Below the pieces are notes generated by a model. That model saw only the letters and a program-made list of their open reading frames with translations, was not told the origin of the DNA and did not search any database. 64,000 nt of DNA from NCBI RefSeq assembly GCF_030384665.1, contig NC_083675.1:1360001-1424000 (forward strand), written 5' to 3'. The first letter of the stretch is position 1. Each line of letters begins with the position of its first letter. Both the position numbers and the translations under genes were made by a program. The DNA comes from Lodderomyces elongisporus (Eukaryota; Ascomycota; Pichiomycetes; Serinales; Debaryomycetaceae). Shown piece after piece: positions 52,229 to 62,310 of the stretch.

Positions 52229-53581
52229 ATGAGCAGAAATGACTCGATTATAGAGGCGGGACAGCATGTTCTTATACGCTTACCTTCAGAAGGTTTAAAG
52301 ATTGTACATCTACAAACATCGGGTTTGATTGGTTTGGGGAAGTTTGGTACTTTTGAAGTTGCGCATATTCTAGGTCAACCACTTGGTTCATCTTTTGAGA
52401 TTTTGGAAAACAATACAGTCAGGCGTATCAAAAGTCTAACTGAGACTTTAAATGATGACGATCTTCCCGATGAGGCTGCACAAAAGGAGGAATTGACCAA
52501 GATGTTCAGTAATAGTGCAGAGAATAATCAAAATATTCTTGATATCGGCGAAAAAATTCAAAGCTTGAGCAAGAAAGATATCGATGAGTTAAAGAAAAGT
52601 GGAGCATCCTCGAATATAGGCCAGACTATTATTGAGAAGATTATTGCTGGACATGGCGGGTTTGACAAAAAGACGCTTTTCTCCCAACAAAAGTATTTGA
52701 AAAGAAAGCAACAAAAGTTTTTGAGGCGATTCACTGTGGACTACTTGGGCGCATCACGATTGTTGGAATACTACATTGAAAAGGATGCATACAGAATGCA
52801 AGGGTTATCTATTGAATCATTGGGATTAATGATGTCGTATGCAAATATCAGACCGGGTGGGAAATACTTGGTTATTGATGAAATCAGTGGGGTTCTCACA
52901 TATGCTTTAATGGAAAGAATGCAGGCCCAAGGTACACTCGTTTTACTCCATGAGAATGAGCACTGCAATTTAAATGCATTGAAATACACCGACTATCCCG
53001 AAGATGTTGTAAACGGCATCGTAAAACCAATCAACTGGCTTCAATTCACCGAGCCTCAAAATGAAAGAATTAAACCAGAGGACCTGGTTGAAACAGATTT
53101 CACAAAGAGCAAAGCTCGGGAACAATTCATCAAAAGGCGAGAACGTGCCAACAATATCAATACTGTTATTGATTTAGTTGAACAAAACAATTTTGATGGG
53201 TTCATTTCGATATCTACACTCTATATGCCAGATGTAATGGACTTTGTGCTTCCTAGAATTGGTGGATCGCGACCAATTGTCGTCTACAATCAATACATGG
53301 AACCACTTGCTGACCTTCAGAGAAAATTCCAAAGCGATAAACGTGTTTTGGCTCCTTCTATGTTCGAAACAAGAGTAAGGCCATATCAAACTATCCCAGG
53401 AAGGATGCATCCTTTAATGACAATTCGAAGTGGCGGTGGTTATGTATTATGGGGAACCAGAGTCATACCTAATGATCTAGTTGTTGCAGTTGGTAAAGGT
53501 ATTAAAAGGAAACACGAGGATTCACCTGAGTCATCTGAAGTAAAAGATGCAGCTGATGTCAAAGATTCGCCAATTGGTTGA
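52229..53581 (+). CDS. TRM6: tRNA m1A58 methyltransferase non-catalytic subunit Trm6 (Gcd10)
   Basis: 450 residues from the ATG at 52229; the frame extends upstream only through a TTG at 52157. Family features: the early [43 protein letters not shown], and the central [23 protein letters not shown]. The C-terminal Rossmann-like half includes [22 protein letters not shown], followed by [25 protein letters not shown]. Trm6 pairs with catalytic Trm61 in the nucleus and is needed for stable initiator tRNA-Met. It has no SAM motif of its own, as expected. Confidence 0.93.
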   Translation: MSRNDSIIEAGQHVLIRLPSEGLKIVHLQTSGLIGLGKFGTFEVAHILGQPLGSSFEILENNTVRRIKSLTETLNDDDLPDEAAQKEELTKMFSNSAENNQNILDIGEKIQSLSKKDIDELKKSGASSNIGQTIIEKIIAGHGGFDKKTLFSQQKYLKRKQQKFLRRFTVDYLGASRLLEYYIEKDAYRMQGLSIESLGLMMSYANIRPGGKYLVIDEISGVLTYALMERMQAQGTLVLLHENEHCNLNALKYTDYPEDVVNGIVKPINWLQFTEPQNERIKPEDLVETDFTKSKAREQFIKRRERANNINTVIDLVEQNNFDGFISISTLYMPDVMDFVLPRIGGSRPIVVYNQYMEPLADLQRKFQSDKRVLAPSMFETRVRPYQTIPGRMHPLMTIRSGGGYVLWGTRVIPNDLVVAVGKGIKRKHEDSPESSEVKDAADVKDSPIG

Positions 53582-53851
53582 AAAAAATATAATCGGTAAT
53601 GTATAATAATCCATCAGCTGAATCTTCTTCAGTAGTCAAAGAATCAAGTAAGGCTGTCATATATTTCCATCAATCAACTTGAGCGGGAAGAGTGGTAAAC
53701 GGAAGGAGTAAATTTAATGTCTATTGTTTTGTTTTTTTTTTTTACATAAAAAAACAACCTCTTTCTTTACTCTACACTCAAATTGCAAGTGAAAAAGTTT
53801 AGTAAAGATTGCCACTTCCTCCGCAACAATTCAATATGTAGTTTTAAAAGA

Positions 53852-54778
53852 TCATAAAATTGTATCACATAATGATTCCAAAAAGGTTAGACTTTCACCT
53901 TTTCGCCACCCCACCACGCATCGCAATTTGGTAGCCGAATCATTCATGGTGCCTACTCCCCAAAGATTAGAATCCAAAGCTTGTCGTACAGCACAGGCTT
54001 GATGCACGTAGCCTAGCTCAAATACAAACCCTTTTGCAGACAATGGTAGAACAACGTTGTTTATCAACTGTGTGTAAAATTCGACATCTCCTACTAAGGC
54101 TAAACGTGGTTCGTATAGCCTCACGGACCTCTCTACGCCATTTCTCTGTGTTGACTTGAGGTAATCTTCGGCTGGGATGTATGGTGGATTAGCTGTAACA
54201 ATATCAATGTCGCCAATCTCGGAGAAATTTTTGCAAAGATTAGGATCAAATACATTTGCACTTTGGAAAGAAATTTTTGTTTGTGTAGACGACATATCAT
54301 GATTTGAGATATATGTTTTCAAATTCTTTTTTGCTAACTCCAATGCCTCGATAGAAACATCAAACCCGATAGCTTCAAATTTATCTGCAAAATATTTGAT
54401 CTGATGATTCAATAGTAGTGGAATGCAACCAGTTCCCGTGCAAGCATCCACGAATTTAAGAGTTCTAGCATTATTCTTTTCCAACAACTCTGCTAATCTC
54501 GTACACCACTCTTCTGTTTCCCATCTTGGTACTAAAACTCCTTCTCTACATGCAATAGATAGTCCACCAAATGGCTGTGACTTTAAGATATATTGAAGTG
54601 GAACTAGTCGAGCTCGTCGATTAATCGCCATAATCCATTCTTCCTTTGGCAATTCGTTTTTGATCCATTTAAGCTCCAACTGCGCTCTATTAATGTCTCT
54701 ATTGGCTCTTAATAGAGGCGGAAGGAGTCGTGAAACACCTTTAGCTTTTCGGATAAGCTTTGCTGTAAGACGTGTCAT
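53852..54778 (-). CDS. MTQ1: Mitochondrial release-factor glutamine methyltransferase Mtq1
   Basis: 308 residues from the first ATG, at 54778. The longer frame back to 54850 has no ATG. A basic, amphipathic start (MTRLTAKLIRKAKG) suits a mitochondrial presequence. The HemK/PrmC core is complete: PLQYILKSQPFGGL, VLVPRWETEEW, SAM-binding DACTGTGCIPLLL (111-123) and catalytic NPPY (197-200). It methylates the Gln of the GGQ loop in mitochondrial release factor Mrf1. Position 86 reads Trp in PRWETE where PRPET is common, as in other yeast Mtq1 proteins to my memory. Confidence 0.9.
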   Translation of the reverse strand: MTRLTAKLIRKAKGVSRLLPPLLRANRDINRAQLELKWIKNELPKEEWIMAINRRARLVPLQYILKSQPFGGLSIACREGVLVPRWETEEWCTRLAELLEKNNARTLKFVDACTGTGCIPLLLNHQIKYFADKFEAIGFDVSIEALELAKKNLKTYISNHDMSSTQTKISFQSANVFDPNLCKNFSEIGDIDIVTANPPYIPAEDYLKSTQRNGVERSVRLYEPRLALVGDVEFYTQLINNVVLPLSAKGFVFELGYVHQACAVRQALDSNLWGVGTMNDSATKLRCVVGWRKGESLTFLESLCDTIL

Positions 54779-55236
54779 GGACAAACAAAAATGATGGGAA
54801 TAATGTGAATGAGCGGAAATCCTTATTTTTTTTCTAAAAAAAAAGAACAATCAAGTAGAAATTGTAATAAAAGAAAGAAACCAAAAATAGTAAGGACCCA
54901 TGTGCCATGCGTAGAACGAGACTCATCCCCCATTACCCACAACCCATCACTCATTACCTGTGACCTAATAACCATTACCAATTACCCATAGTTCATTACC
55001 AAAATACTTTCCTTATATGAACAGTTTGCGGTTGTTGGTCACTAAAATATTAGATAAGAACTAGCTAGGAGAAGAAAATAAAAAAAGAGATGATTTTCAC
55101 TATAAATGTAGACACATACGCATTATGCAGTACATTAATACATACCAATCAAGCTATTGGGGTGTGTATACATGCTTCTATATATATATATATATATATA
55201 GATATACAAAACAAATTGATATTTACAAAATTCCCA
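54779..55236. other. Intergenic region between MTQ1 promoter and NAM9 3' end
   Basis: 458 bases. ATTACC/CATTACC-type words repeat near 54930-55000, and a TA dinucleotide run sits at about 55180-55205. No gene seen. Confidence 0.4.
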
Positions 55237-56619
55237 TTACATACCCTTTTTGATGTAATACATGTATGCACGTTCGTGAACATGCTCTGGGAATGGGGAT
55301 ATCACCTCGGAATGGCCTGGTCTAGCAATTGGATCTCTCAAGTATACAGCATGACAAGTGTCGAAGGAAATCTCAATGTGAGATGGCAAAACTGCAAAAG
55401 ATCCCAAAAAGGCTCTTGGGGTCCATGGGGTAAAGAAAGATCTTTCAGGCTCTTCACGGCCATACGGGCTCTTTTGCCATGGTAAGTTTGGTCCGCTGTA
55501 TTCACCCTTCTCCAAGATTTCTTCCTTGTTTAATTGAGGAACAAATTTGGTTGTTTTGGTTGTTTTTTCCAAAACGGCTGGGGTAACATTTTCTCCGCTT
55601 TCGCCCAGATGCGTTTTTCGTATCCTTTCCCATTCGCTATGTTCCAATTCCTTCAAGACACTTTTGATTAATCTAAACTCTTTCACTTCGCCTTCGGATC
55701 TCTCAACGTCCTTGGCAAAATACTTGTCCAACGCTTCTTCTGAAGTGTTATCCAAAAGAGAATGCTTCTTTTGAGCTAGAATGTTGTAAATCTTTAAACA
55801 TTTCTCATCCGCAAAATTTCCGTATTTTCTGAATGATTCAGCAGATACTTCTCCGCTGGCAGCTTTGCCTAGTTGTATGATATCCTTCAAGATTGATTTG
55901 TTTGAAACCAGGTTTTGTTTTGCCTTCATGTTCCTGTTGCTGCTGCTCTTTCGACGATTGAGAATCTCTTGTTTTTTGAGCACTTCCAATTGATCCAAGT
56001 TTTCAGGCCGAGTTTCCTTCATCTGTTTAACTCTTTCAGGGTCCTTTTTCATCAAAGAAAGGTATTTGTTCCAAACACGAATTTGTTTGTCGTCGATCTT
56101 GACTGATTTTTCAAAACTTGGCTTGGCTCTACCCATAGCAAATAGAACCTTTTCTGGGTCTACTGAAAACACATCACCGCTTTTGAGTGGAAAAGATGGA
56201 TGTCTAATTTTGACACCATTCACTTTGACAAATCCTCCAAGAATGAATTGGCGTGCTTGTCTAACTGAAGAAGCAAACATGCTTCTAAACACGGCAAACT
56301 CTAATCTTTTCTCAAGAGCTGCATAGGTTTGTAAAGTGATGGGTGTTGGGGCTACAGCTTCACCTTTTAATGAGGCATCTAATTGAGAATATGTCTTAAG
56401 CTCGGGATCAAATAACACTTTTTTGAACCTTTTTTCCTTCAAATGCTCTCCGTGGTATGCCCTGGTTTCGGACTTGGCAGTCCATTTCTGCTGATACATT
56501 GTTTTACCAACGTAGTCGATTGGGTCTTTCCTATAAAGATTAAAAAGGTTGAGTTTGCTCATGGACATTTCAACCTTTCCCCGAATCATTCGGGACATCT
56601 TGTCCATTCTGCGAGGCAT
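55237..56619 (-). CDS. NAM9: Mitochondrial small-subunit ribosomal protein uS4m (Nam9)
   Basis: 460 residues. The RNA-binding S4 domain is at about 103-153 (LEKRLEFAVFRSMFASSVRQARQFILGGFVKVNGVKIRHPSFPLKSGDVF). The N-terminus (KLNLFNLYRKDP) and the C-terminus (YLRDPIARPGHSEVISPFPEHVHERAYMYYIKKG) match fungal Nam9, which is much longer than bacterial S4. It is part of the mitochondrial 37S ribosome. The start has several nearby Met codons; the first ATG is used here. Intact. Confidence 0.92.
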   Translation of the reverse strand: MPRRMDKMSRMIRGKVEMSMSKLNLFNLYRKDPIDYVGKTMYQQKWTAKSETRAYHGEHLKEKRFKKVLFDPELKTYSQLDASLKGEAVAPTPITLQTYAALEKRLEFAVFRSMFASSVRQARQFILGGFVKVNGVKIRHPSFPLKSGDVFSVDPEKVLFAMGRAKPSFEKSVKIDDKQIRVWNKYLSLMKKDPERVKQMKETRPENLDQLEVLKKQEILNRRKSSSNRNMKAKQNLVSNKSILKDIIQLGKAASGEVSAESFRKYGNFADEKCLKIYNILAQKKHSLLDNTSEEALDKYFAKDVERSEGEVKEFRLIKSVLKELEHSEWERIRKTHLGESGENVTPAVLEKTTKTTKFVPQLNKEEILEKGEYSGPNLPWQKSPYGREEPERSFFTPWTPRAFLGSFAVLPSHIEISFDTCHAVYLRDPIARPGHSEVISPFPEHVHERAYMYYIKKGM

Positions 56620-57065
56620 CTTTGTGGAAACAGAAAATCTGGTTTAGATGATGCACAAGTAGTGGGTTTGATTGAAATACACCCTTTAATTTAGCTCAAA
56701 CCGTTCTAATTTGAAATTTTTTCTTTGTACATTTTTTTTTTTCATTTTTTTGTCTTGATTTGTTTTGTCTAATAAGGACTCGCTCACGCACACTCTATTC
56801 ACTCTATTCACTCTATTTACTCGCTCATCATTATGACACTTTCACCCTCTCTCTCTTTCTCTCTCTCTCTCTTTTTTTTTTCGCTCTTGCTTCCGCTTTG
56901 GCTTTGGCTTCCAGGATACCTCTTATTTGAATCGCGGCTTCAAATATATACAATGTATTTTTATGAGCTATGTTTTTACGTGATTATATCTTTTTAATTA
57001 TACCCTGCTCACGCCAGGTCTAAAAAAAAATACTGTTATCTTGAAGGCCTACTTCACATTCACTA
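56620..57065. promoter_or_regulatory. Divergent promoter region of NAM9 and EAF7
   Basis: 446 bases. It contains TCACTCTATT repeats near 56792-56820, a TC dinucleotide run at about 56847-56871 followed by T10, and AT-rich DNA near 56940-57000. No other gene. Confidence 0.4.
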
Positions 57066-58538
57066 ATGTTGTCCAGTAATTGGTCAGTGGAGGAGGAAAT
57101 CCAATTGTTCAACTTGATATGCGATTTCAAACCTGTAGGGAAACCGAAACATGAAAATGTTAAAGTAATAGTGAATAAACTCAACGAACTCGCCAATCCC
57201 CAAGATCAAGTCTTTACCGCTGAAGACGTCTGGGAAAAACTTTCCCAATTTTACGACTTGCCCAAAATTGATGTGATTGAGGAAAACGCAAGTGAAACAA
57301 GTTCAGAGCTCGATACAATGCCTATTCAAGATGCTTCAGATATGAAATCGAATGATAAAGGCGAAAAGACAACTTCTGCAAGTGATGGAGAAGAAAACAC
57401 TTTGCACAAAACAGTTGAAGCGCTGGTGAGTGCTAAAGGAAAAGATACGAGTGCTCGTAAAGATTCTTTGCCTGGCGAAAATGATGATAGTGAGGGAGAA
57501 GAGGAGATGGCGAAAAGAAAAACTCGAGATACAAGGGGAACCAGAGAGTCAACTCCCAGACGCCGACTAAGACGCGGTGAAAAAGAGATTGATGAGAACA
57601 AGTTACGCTTAAGAAACACTGAAAGGCAACGTGAAACAAGTTCCAGTCGACAGCCTGATAATAATGTATATTCAAAGCGGTCAAAGGAGGAAAAAATAGC
57701 GAATACAAAACGAGAACTGCTGGAACAAGAAGAAGGCGAGAGTCGTGGAGTAGATGACAAAGATGACCAAGAGGTGAAAGAAGAAACGGACGATACCGTA
57801 GAAAGTGAAGAAGATGAAGAAGACGAAGAGATGCAAGAAAATGCAGAAGATGCAGAAGATACTGTAGCAAGTGAAAAAGATGAAAAGGACGAGAAGGACG
57901 AAAAAGATGATGAGGTTGGCAAGGACGAGCAAGAACAAGAACAAGAACAAGAAGAACATACAGATGATGATGAGTTAAAACGAAAGAGTAAATCACAAAA
58001 CAAAGAGGAGGCAGAACAGGATCTCGTACCTGCCAGAAGGACCAGGCTTAAGCGTCGAAATACAGATGTTACGGATCTATCTTCATTAAATCCTAGAAAA
58101 AGAACTAGATCTAGTGTCAAGCGCGAGGAAGAACCTGAGAAATCCGAGCAATCTGAGAATTCTGAAGGACCTGAAAAACCTGAAAAACCTGAAAAACATG
58201 AAAAGCTTGAAAAACCTGAACAAATTGAATCTACGCGTGTAAATGAACAATCAAAACAAGATGGTGTAGATGCGCATTTAATCTCGTCAATTCCTCGACG
58301 AAGAACGAGGTTTGGACAACCACAAGACTTAGACCAATCAAAAGGTGAAAAGGCCAAATCAGATTTAAATTCTAATAGAGACAACAAAAGTGCCAAGGTT
58401 GCTACTGAAAAAGAAAAAGAAAAAGAAAAGGTAAAGGGAAAAGTTGACGATTCAAATGAAGCTGCAGGGGAGCTGACTTTAAAGGAACAACCAAAGGAAA
58501 ATCGCCAACCATTGAGAAGAAGTTCAAGGAAAAGATGA
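57066..58538 (+). CDS. EAF7: NuA4 histone acetyltransferase subunit Eaf7 (MRGBP family)
   Basis: 490 residues. Only the first 75 are globular: WSVEEEIQLFNLICDFKPVGKPKHENV ... FTAEDVWEKLSQFYDLPKIDVIEE, the Eaf7/MRGBP domain that links Eaf3 to NuA4. The remainder is Glu/Lys/Asp/Arg-rich, with short repeats such as KDEKDEKD, EQEQEQ and EKPEKPEKHEKLEKP. The protein is longer than S. cerevisiae Eaf7 because of these tracts. The opposite strand is open for 410 codons but is Ser/Phe-rich mirror sequence, not a gene. Confidence 0.87.
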   Translation: MLSSNWSVEEEIQLFNLICDFKPVGKPKHENVKVIVNKLNELANPQDQVFTAEDVWEKLSQFYDLPKIDVIEENASETSSELDTMPIQDASDMKSNDKGEKTTSASDGEENTLHKTVEALVSAKGKDTSARKDSLPGENDDSEGEEEMAKRKTRDTRGTRESTPRRRLRRGEKEIDENKLRLRNTERQRETSSSRQPDNNVYSKRSKEEKIANTKRELLEQEEGESRGVDDKDDQEVKEETDDTVESEEDEEDEEMQENAEDAEDTVASEKDEKDEKDEKDDEVGKDEQEQEQEQEEHTDDDELKRKSKSQNKEEAEQDLVPARRTRLKRRNTDVTDLSSLNPRKRTRSSVKREEEPEKSEQSENSEGPEKPEKPEKHEKLEKPEQIESTRVNEQSKQDGVDAHLISSIPRRRTRFGQPQDLDQSKGEKAKSDLNSNRDNKSAKVATEKEKEKEKVKGKVDDSNEAAGELTLKEQPKENRQPLRRSSRKR

Positions 58539-59095
58539 ATGAACGGAAAAAAAGACAAAAGAAAAAAGACAAAAGAAAAAAGACAAAAGAAAAACGAAAA
58601 AAGAAAAACGAAAAAAGAAAATTACAAACTAATTTAGTTAAATACCATTTACTTCTGCAAGCACTGCACCTGTTTTGTTTATATACTATAGATATTTATA
58701 TATATATATATATATATATGTAGGTAGATCGATAGATGGCTAAAAAATATAAGTCAAAGTTTTATTCTAAAAAAAAGTTTTATATATTGTTTTGCAAGAA
58801 TCTCTGCTCGTTTTCATTTTATTTTTCTAAATGGTAACATTATAACTCACTTATCCTCAGCAGTGAAGTAATTCTAATTTTCTGATTTTGTAACACCAAT
58901 CACTTACTGATGAAAATTTGACGCGTCTAGGATAAAAAATCAAGGTCTTTTTACTCTAGCGATCTAAATTGCGAGATTTGTAAATTCTGGGAACCTAGAA
59001 ATTAATAAAACTTGGGACCCTGGAAGCCTAGAAGTTTAAAAGCCTAGAAGACTGGGTTCCTGTTCAAAGACTATTTCCCTTGTAAATTCTAGATC
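58539..59095. promoter_or_regulatory. EAF7 3' end and MSH1 promoter
   Basis: 557 bases. AAAAGACAAAAGAAA repeats follow the EAF7 stop, and a TA run sits at about 58694-58718. An ACGCGT (MCB, MBF-type site) at 58921-58926 lies about 170 bases before the MSH1 ATG. CCTAGAAG-like words recur at about 58993-59050. Confidence 0.45.
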
Positions 59096-62000
59096 ATGAA
59101 AATGTTGTTTCGCGGAAATCGACGATGCGCTAGGTTGTTCTGCACTTGCACCTGTTTATTCAGGGCACAAGTGCGAACGCAAGTAAGAAGACAAACACAA
59201 GCATCACAAGCATCACAAGCATCACAAGCATCGCAAGCATCGCAAGCATCGCAAGCATCGCAAGCATCGCAAGCGTCACAAGCGTCACAAGCGTCACAGG
59301 TAGGGACAATACAAGTACCTTCTCTAGAAAGATGGGACAGGGGTGGACGAAAGGATACGAAAAATGCTCGAGATGATCAGCGTGCAACAACTTTTCCGGC
59401 ATTGCTTGCGTCAATCAAAAGGACTATGGATGCATATCCCCAATGTGTGACATTGACTCAAGTAGGGAGTTTCTATGAACTATACTTTGACCAAGCCGAA
59501 GAATATGGGCCCAAGCTCGGTCTCAAGGTTGCTCTGAAAAAGACAAAAAACTTTGACGTACCCATGGCCGGTTTTCCAGTATCCCAGCTAAGAAAATATA
59601 CAGAGGCTCTAATACACGAACACGAAGTCAATGTTGCAATAGTTGACCAGTCTGATGTCACCAACAAGACAGCGGAAAACATAGTACACCGTAAAGTATC
59701 GCGAATAGTCTCACCAGGAACTTTGTTGGATGAAAGCTTTATGAATTTTGAACAAAATAATTTCTTGGCTGCCATATCGATCCCGCCCAACGCAACAAAA
59801 CTTCCACCAGACCCTGATATGGTGGTTGGTTTGACATGGATTGATATCTCTGTTGGTGACACGTTTGTTCAGCAAACTACCTTGGGCAAGCTAACTGCTG
59901 ATATCTCGAGAATCAACCCCAGTGAGGTAATTTTATCCAAAGATTTCATTGACAATCCAGCGGAAGATTTTAGTTCTTGGTACCCGCCTTTGCAAGAATT
60001 GCGGAAGTTTTTTTTAAGGTACCATAAACTCGATTACGAGGTAACAAAAGTAAAATTTAAAGGATCCCCTCAGATGATAAGAAAAGCATTTGAGGCGTTG
60101 GACATGAGAGAACAAGCAGCATTGAATCTCGCCCTTTCGTATGTTGGTGTGAATTTGCCTGAAAAGGATATAATGTTGGAATTACCAACGCGGTTTTATA
60201 GTGAGTCTACACTTCAGATGGACCCCAGGACCCGTGAAGCATTGGAATTGACAGAAAGAGTTAAAAGTGGGAAGGCGTCTGTTACGGGAACCTTGCATTC
60301 AACAATGAAGAAAACTTGCACTTCCTCGGGAGCACGGTTGTTGCTTCAATGGCTTAAAGCACCTTTGACAGATATTAAAGAGATTGAAAAGAGGCAAAAC
60401 TTGGTTAAAGTGTTTTTTGACGATAGTCAGCTTCGGTTGAATTTACGGTACCAATTGCAGAACTTACCAGATTTTTTGCGTGTTATTCAAAAACTCTCAT
60501 TGGGCACAGGAGACCAACTTCACTGTTTGAGAACTATTGCCGATGGATTAGTGGATTTAAGCAAGTTGAAAAACTTCTTGAAAGAAGAATGTTATAGACA
60601 ACCTGTAATTGGGTCTGCTTTGGAACCATTTCTTGATGAAATTAGAATCCCGTTGCACGTGGCAGAGTCTATTATTGATGCTACTGACTTTTTGATGCCC
60701 TCCGAGCTGTGGGAGGATGGCTTTTCAGGCAAAGAAGAGGTAACAGTCGGAGGAGTAAGTGGTGCTACTAATGTAGCTGAAACTTTCACTAGTCTTACTG
60801 TTTCCAATTTTTCTACTAAGTTATCTGGCGCGTCTACTACGTCTACCGCGTCTACCGCGTCTACTGCGTCTACTTCGTCTACTGTTGAGAGCGAGACGAA
60901 CTCTTATACTAACGAATTTTTGGAAAAGTACAGGCTTAATCCCAGCTCCTTGCTGTCGACTCTACGTATTCGTCATGACTATGATCAAACATTGCAATCC
61001 TTGAATAAAGACTTGAAATTTTTGATGGATGCTGAAAGAGATTTGTATGCTCAAATATGTCAAAAAATAGCCAGTATTGACCCAAGAGCAAAAATCGCCA
61101 AGAAAGAAACGTTAGGTAGAAGATCACACGTCTTGATTATTACTACGAAGGATTCTGCAAAGGAAAAAATCATAAAACTCCTTGGAAATGGAGTGCTTGA
61201 GTCAAGAGCAAAAACTGTGATTTATCGCTCAAAAGAATGGTTAGATATTCAACATAATATAAAGGATAAACAAGAGTCGATTGCTGAGGCTGAAGAATCT
61301 GTCATAAAAGCATTGAAGATGCAAGTTTTTGACGAGTTGCACGATGTTAGACTGCTGGCAAAAGCAGCAGATTATCTTGATGTCACTTCATCTTTTGCTA
61401 TCATCGCTGAAGAGAACGAATGGACGTGTCCCAAGATAGTTAATGATACGACATTGAACATTGTTGGTGGTCGGCATGTTGTAGTGGATACCAGTTTAAG
61501 AGAGGCGCGCAAGATGTTTGTGCGAAACAACTCATACCTTGATGAAAAGGAACGGATGTGGATAATCTCTGGTCCTAATATGGGTGGAAAGAGCACGTTT
61601 TTGAGACAGAATGCACTTATTGTTATTTTGGCACAAATGGGATCATTTGTACCGGCGGAGAAAGCTACTATTGGTATAGTGGACAAGATATTTACACGAA
61701 TTGGTGCCTCCGATGATCTCTACAATGATTTGAGTACTTTCATGGTGGAGATGGTGGAAACTAGTAATATATTAAGAAACGCCACCGCCAGGTCATTGGC
61801 GCTTGTAGATGAAATTGGCAGAGGCACCAGTGGGAAAGAAGGCTTGGCTATTGCATATGCAGCCTTGGTAGCACTTCTTCAAAGCTGTAAATGCAGAGCC
61901 TTCTTTGCAACTCATTTTGCCGGAGAGCTTAAAAACCTTCTTGATGCACGGGGCATTGAACAGGATAGTATTCTGTTTTATCGTACAAAAGTGTTTAAAT

Positions 62001-62155
62001 CTTCAGACAGCACGGGTCAAAATTTACCAATAATCATAGATCATACCTTAGAACCTGGAATCAGTGAGAGGTCATATGCATTAGAGGTGGCACGACAAGC
62101 AGGTTTTCCAGACCATGTCCTCAAGGAAGCAGAAGTTGCATTGGCAATGTTGTGA
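59096..62155 (+). CDS. MSH1: Mitochondrial MutS homologue Msh1
   Basis: 1019 residues. An Arg-rich presequence (MLFRGNRRCARLF) leads to an in-frame 9-bp repeat coding Ala-Ser-Gln about eleven times (near 37-68). The MutS I domain follows, with the mismatch-binding Phe-x-Glu in GSFYELYFD near 123-131, then the core and lever domains. The ATPase has GPNMGGKST (Walker A) at 827-835 and LVDEIGRGTSGKEG (Walker B and signature) near 903-916. A second Ser/Thr/Ala-rich insertion with TCTAC(T/C)GCG repeats lies near 580-600. It maintains mitochondrial DNA. Start chosen as the first ATG. Confidence 0.94.
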   Translation: MKMLFRGNRRCARLFCTCTCLFRAQVRTQVRRQTQASQASQASQASQASQASQASQASQASQASQASQVGTIQVPSLERWDRGGRKDTKNARDDQRATTFPALLASIKRTMDAYPQCVTLTQVGSFYELYFDQAEEYGPKLGLKVALKKTKNFDVPMAGFPVSQLRKYTEALIHEHEVNVAIVDQSDVTNKTAENIVHRKVSRIVSPGTLLDESFMNFEQNNFLAAISIPPNATKLPPDPDMVVGLTWIDISVGDTFVQQTTLGKLTADISRINPSEVILSKDFIDNPAEDFSSWYPPLQELRKFFLRYHKLDYEVTKVKFKGSPQMIRKAFEALDMREQAALNLALSYVGVNLPEKDIMLELPTRFYSESTLQMDPRTREALELTERVKSGKASVTGTLHSTMKKTCTSSGARLLLQWLKAPLTDIKEIEKRQNLVKVFFDDSQLRLNLRYQLQNLPDFLRVIQKLSLGTGDQLHCLRTIADGLVDLSKLKNFLKEECYRQPVIGSALEPFLDEIRIPLHVAESIIDATDFLMPSELWEDGFSGKEEVTVGGVSGATNVAETFTSLTVSNFSTKLSGASTTSTASTASTASTSSTVESETNSYTNEFLEKYRLNPSSLLSTLRIRHDYDQTLQSLNKDLKFLMDAERDLYAQICQKIASIDPRAKIAKKETLGRRSHVLIITTKDSAKEKIIKLLGNGVLESRAKTVIYRSKEWLDIQHNIKDKQESIAEAEESVIKALKMQVFDELHDVRLLAKAADYLDVTSSFAIIAEENEWTCPKIVNDTTLNIVGGRHVVVDTSLREARKMFVRNNSYLDEKERMWIISGPNMGGKSTFLRQNALIVILAQMGSFVPAEKATIGIVDKIFTRIGASDDLYNDLSTFMVEMVETSNILRNATARSLALVDEIGRGTSGKEGLAIAYAALVALLQSCKCRAFFATHFAGELKNLLDARGIEQDSILFYRTKVFKSSDSTGQNLPIIIDHTLEPGISERSYALEVARQAGFPDHVLKEAEVALAML
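59199..59299 (+). repeat. 9-bp coding minisatellite (Ala-Ser-Gln)
   Basis: Units GCATCACAA, GCATCGCAA and GCGTCACAA in three blocks, about eleven in total, inside the MSH1 leader. The block structure shows stepwise duplication; the length is a multiple of three, so the frame is kept. Confidence 0.85.
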
Positions 62156-62207
62156 CGGAGAAAAAAAAAAATAGATTCATGTTACACTTATATAGATATA
62201 GATATTT

Positions 62208-62258
<51 letters not shown>

Positions 62259-62310
62259 CATATAAATGCTTTTTTTAATATGTTGGTATACGTGCAATTT
62301 ATTTATTTGA
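62156..62310. terminator. Convergent 3' region of MSH1 and NAF1
   Basis: About 155 bases dominated by A-rich and TA dinucleotide sequence (TA run at about 62212-62245). Both transcripts must end here. Confidence 0.4.

Noticed and set aside
57326..58558. 410-codon frame on the minus strand opposite EAF7
   Set aside because: It is the Ser/Phe/Cys-rich mirror of the Glu/Lys/Arg-rich EAF7 tail; codon composition of the plus strand explains it and it has no domain.
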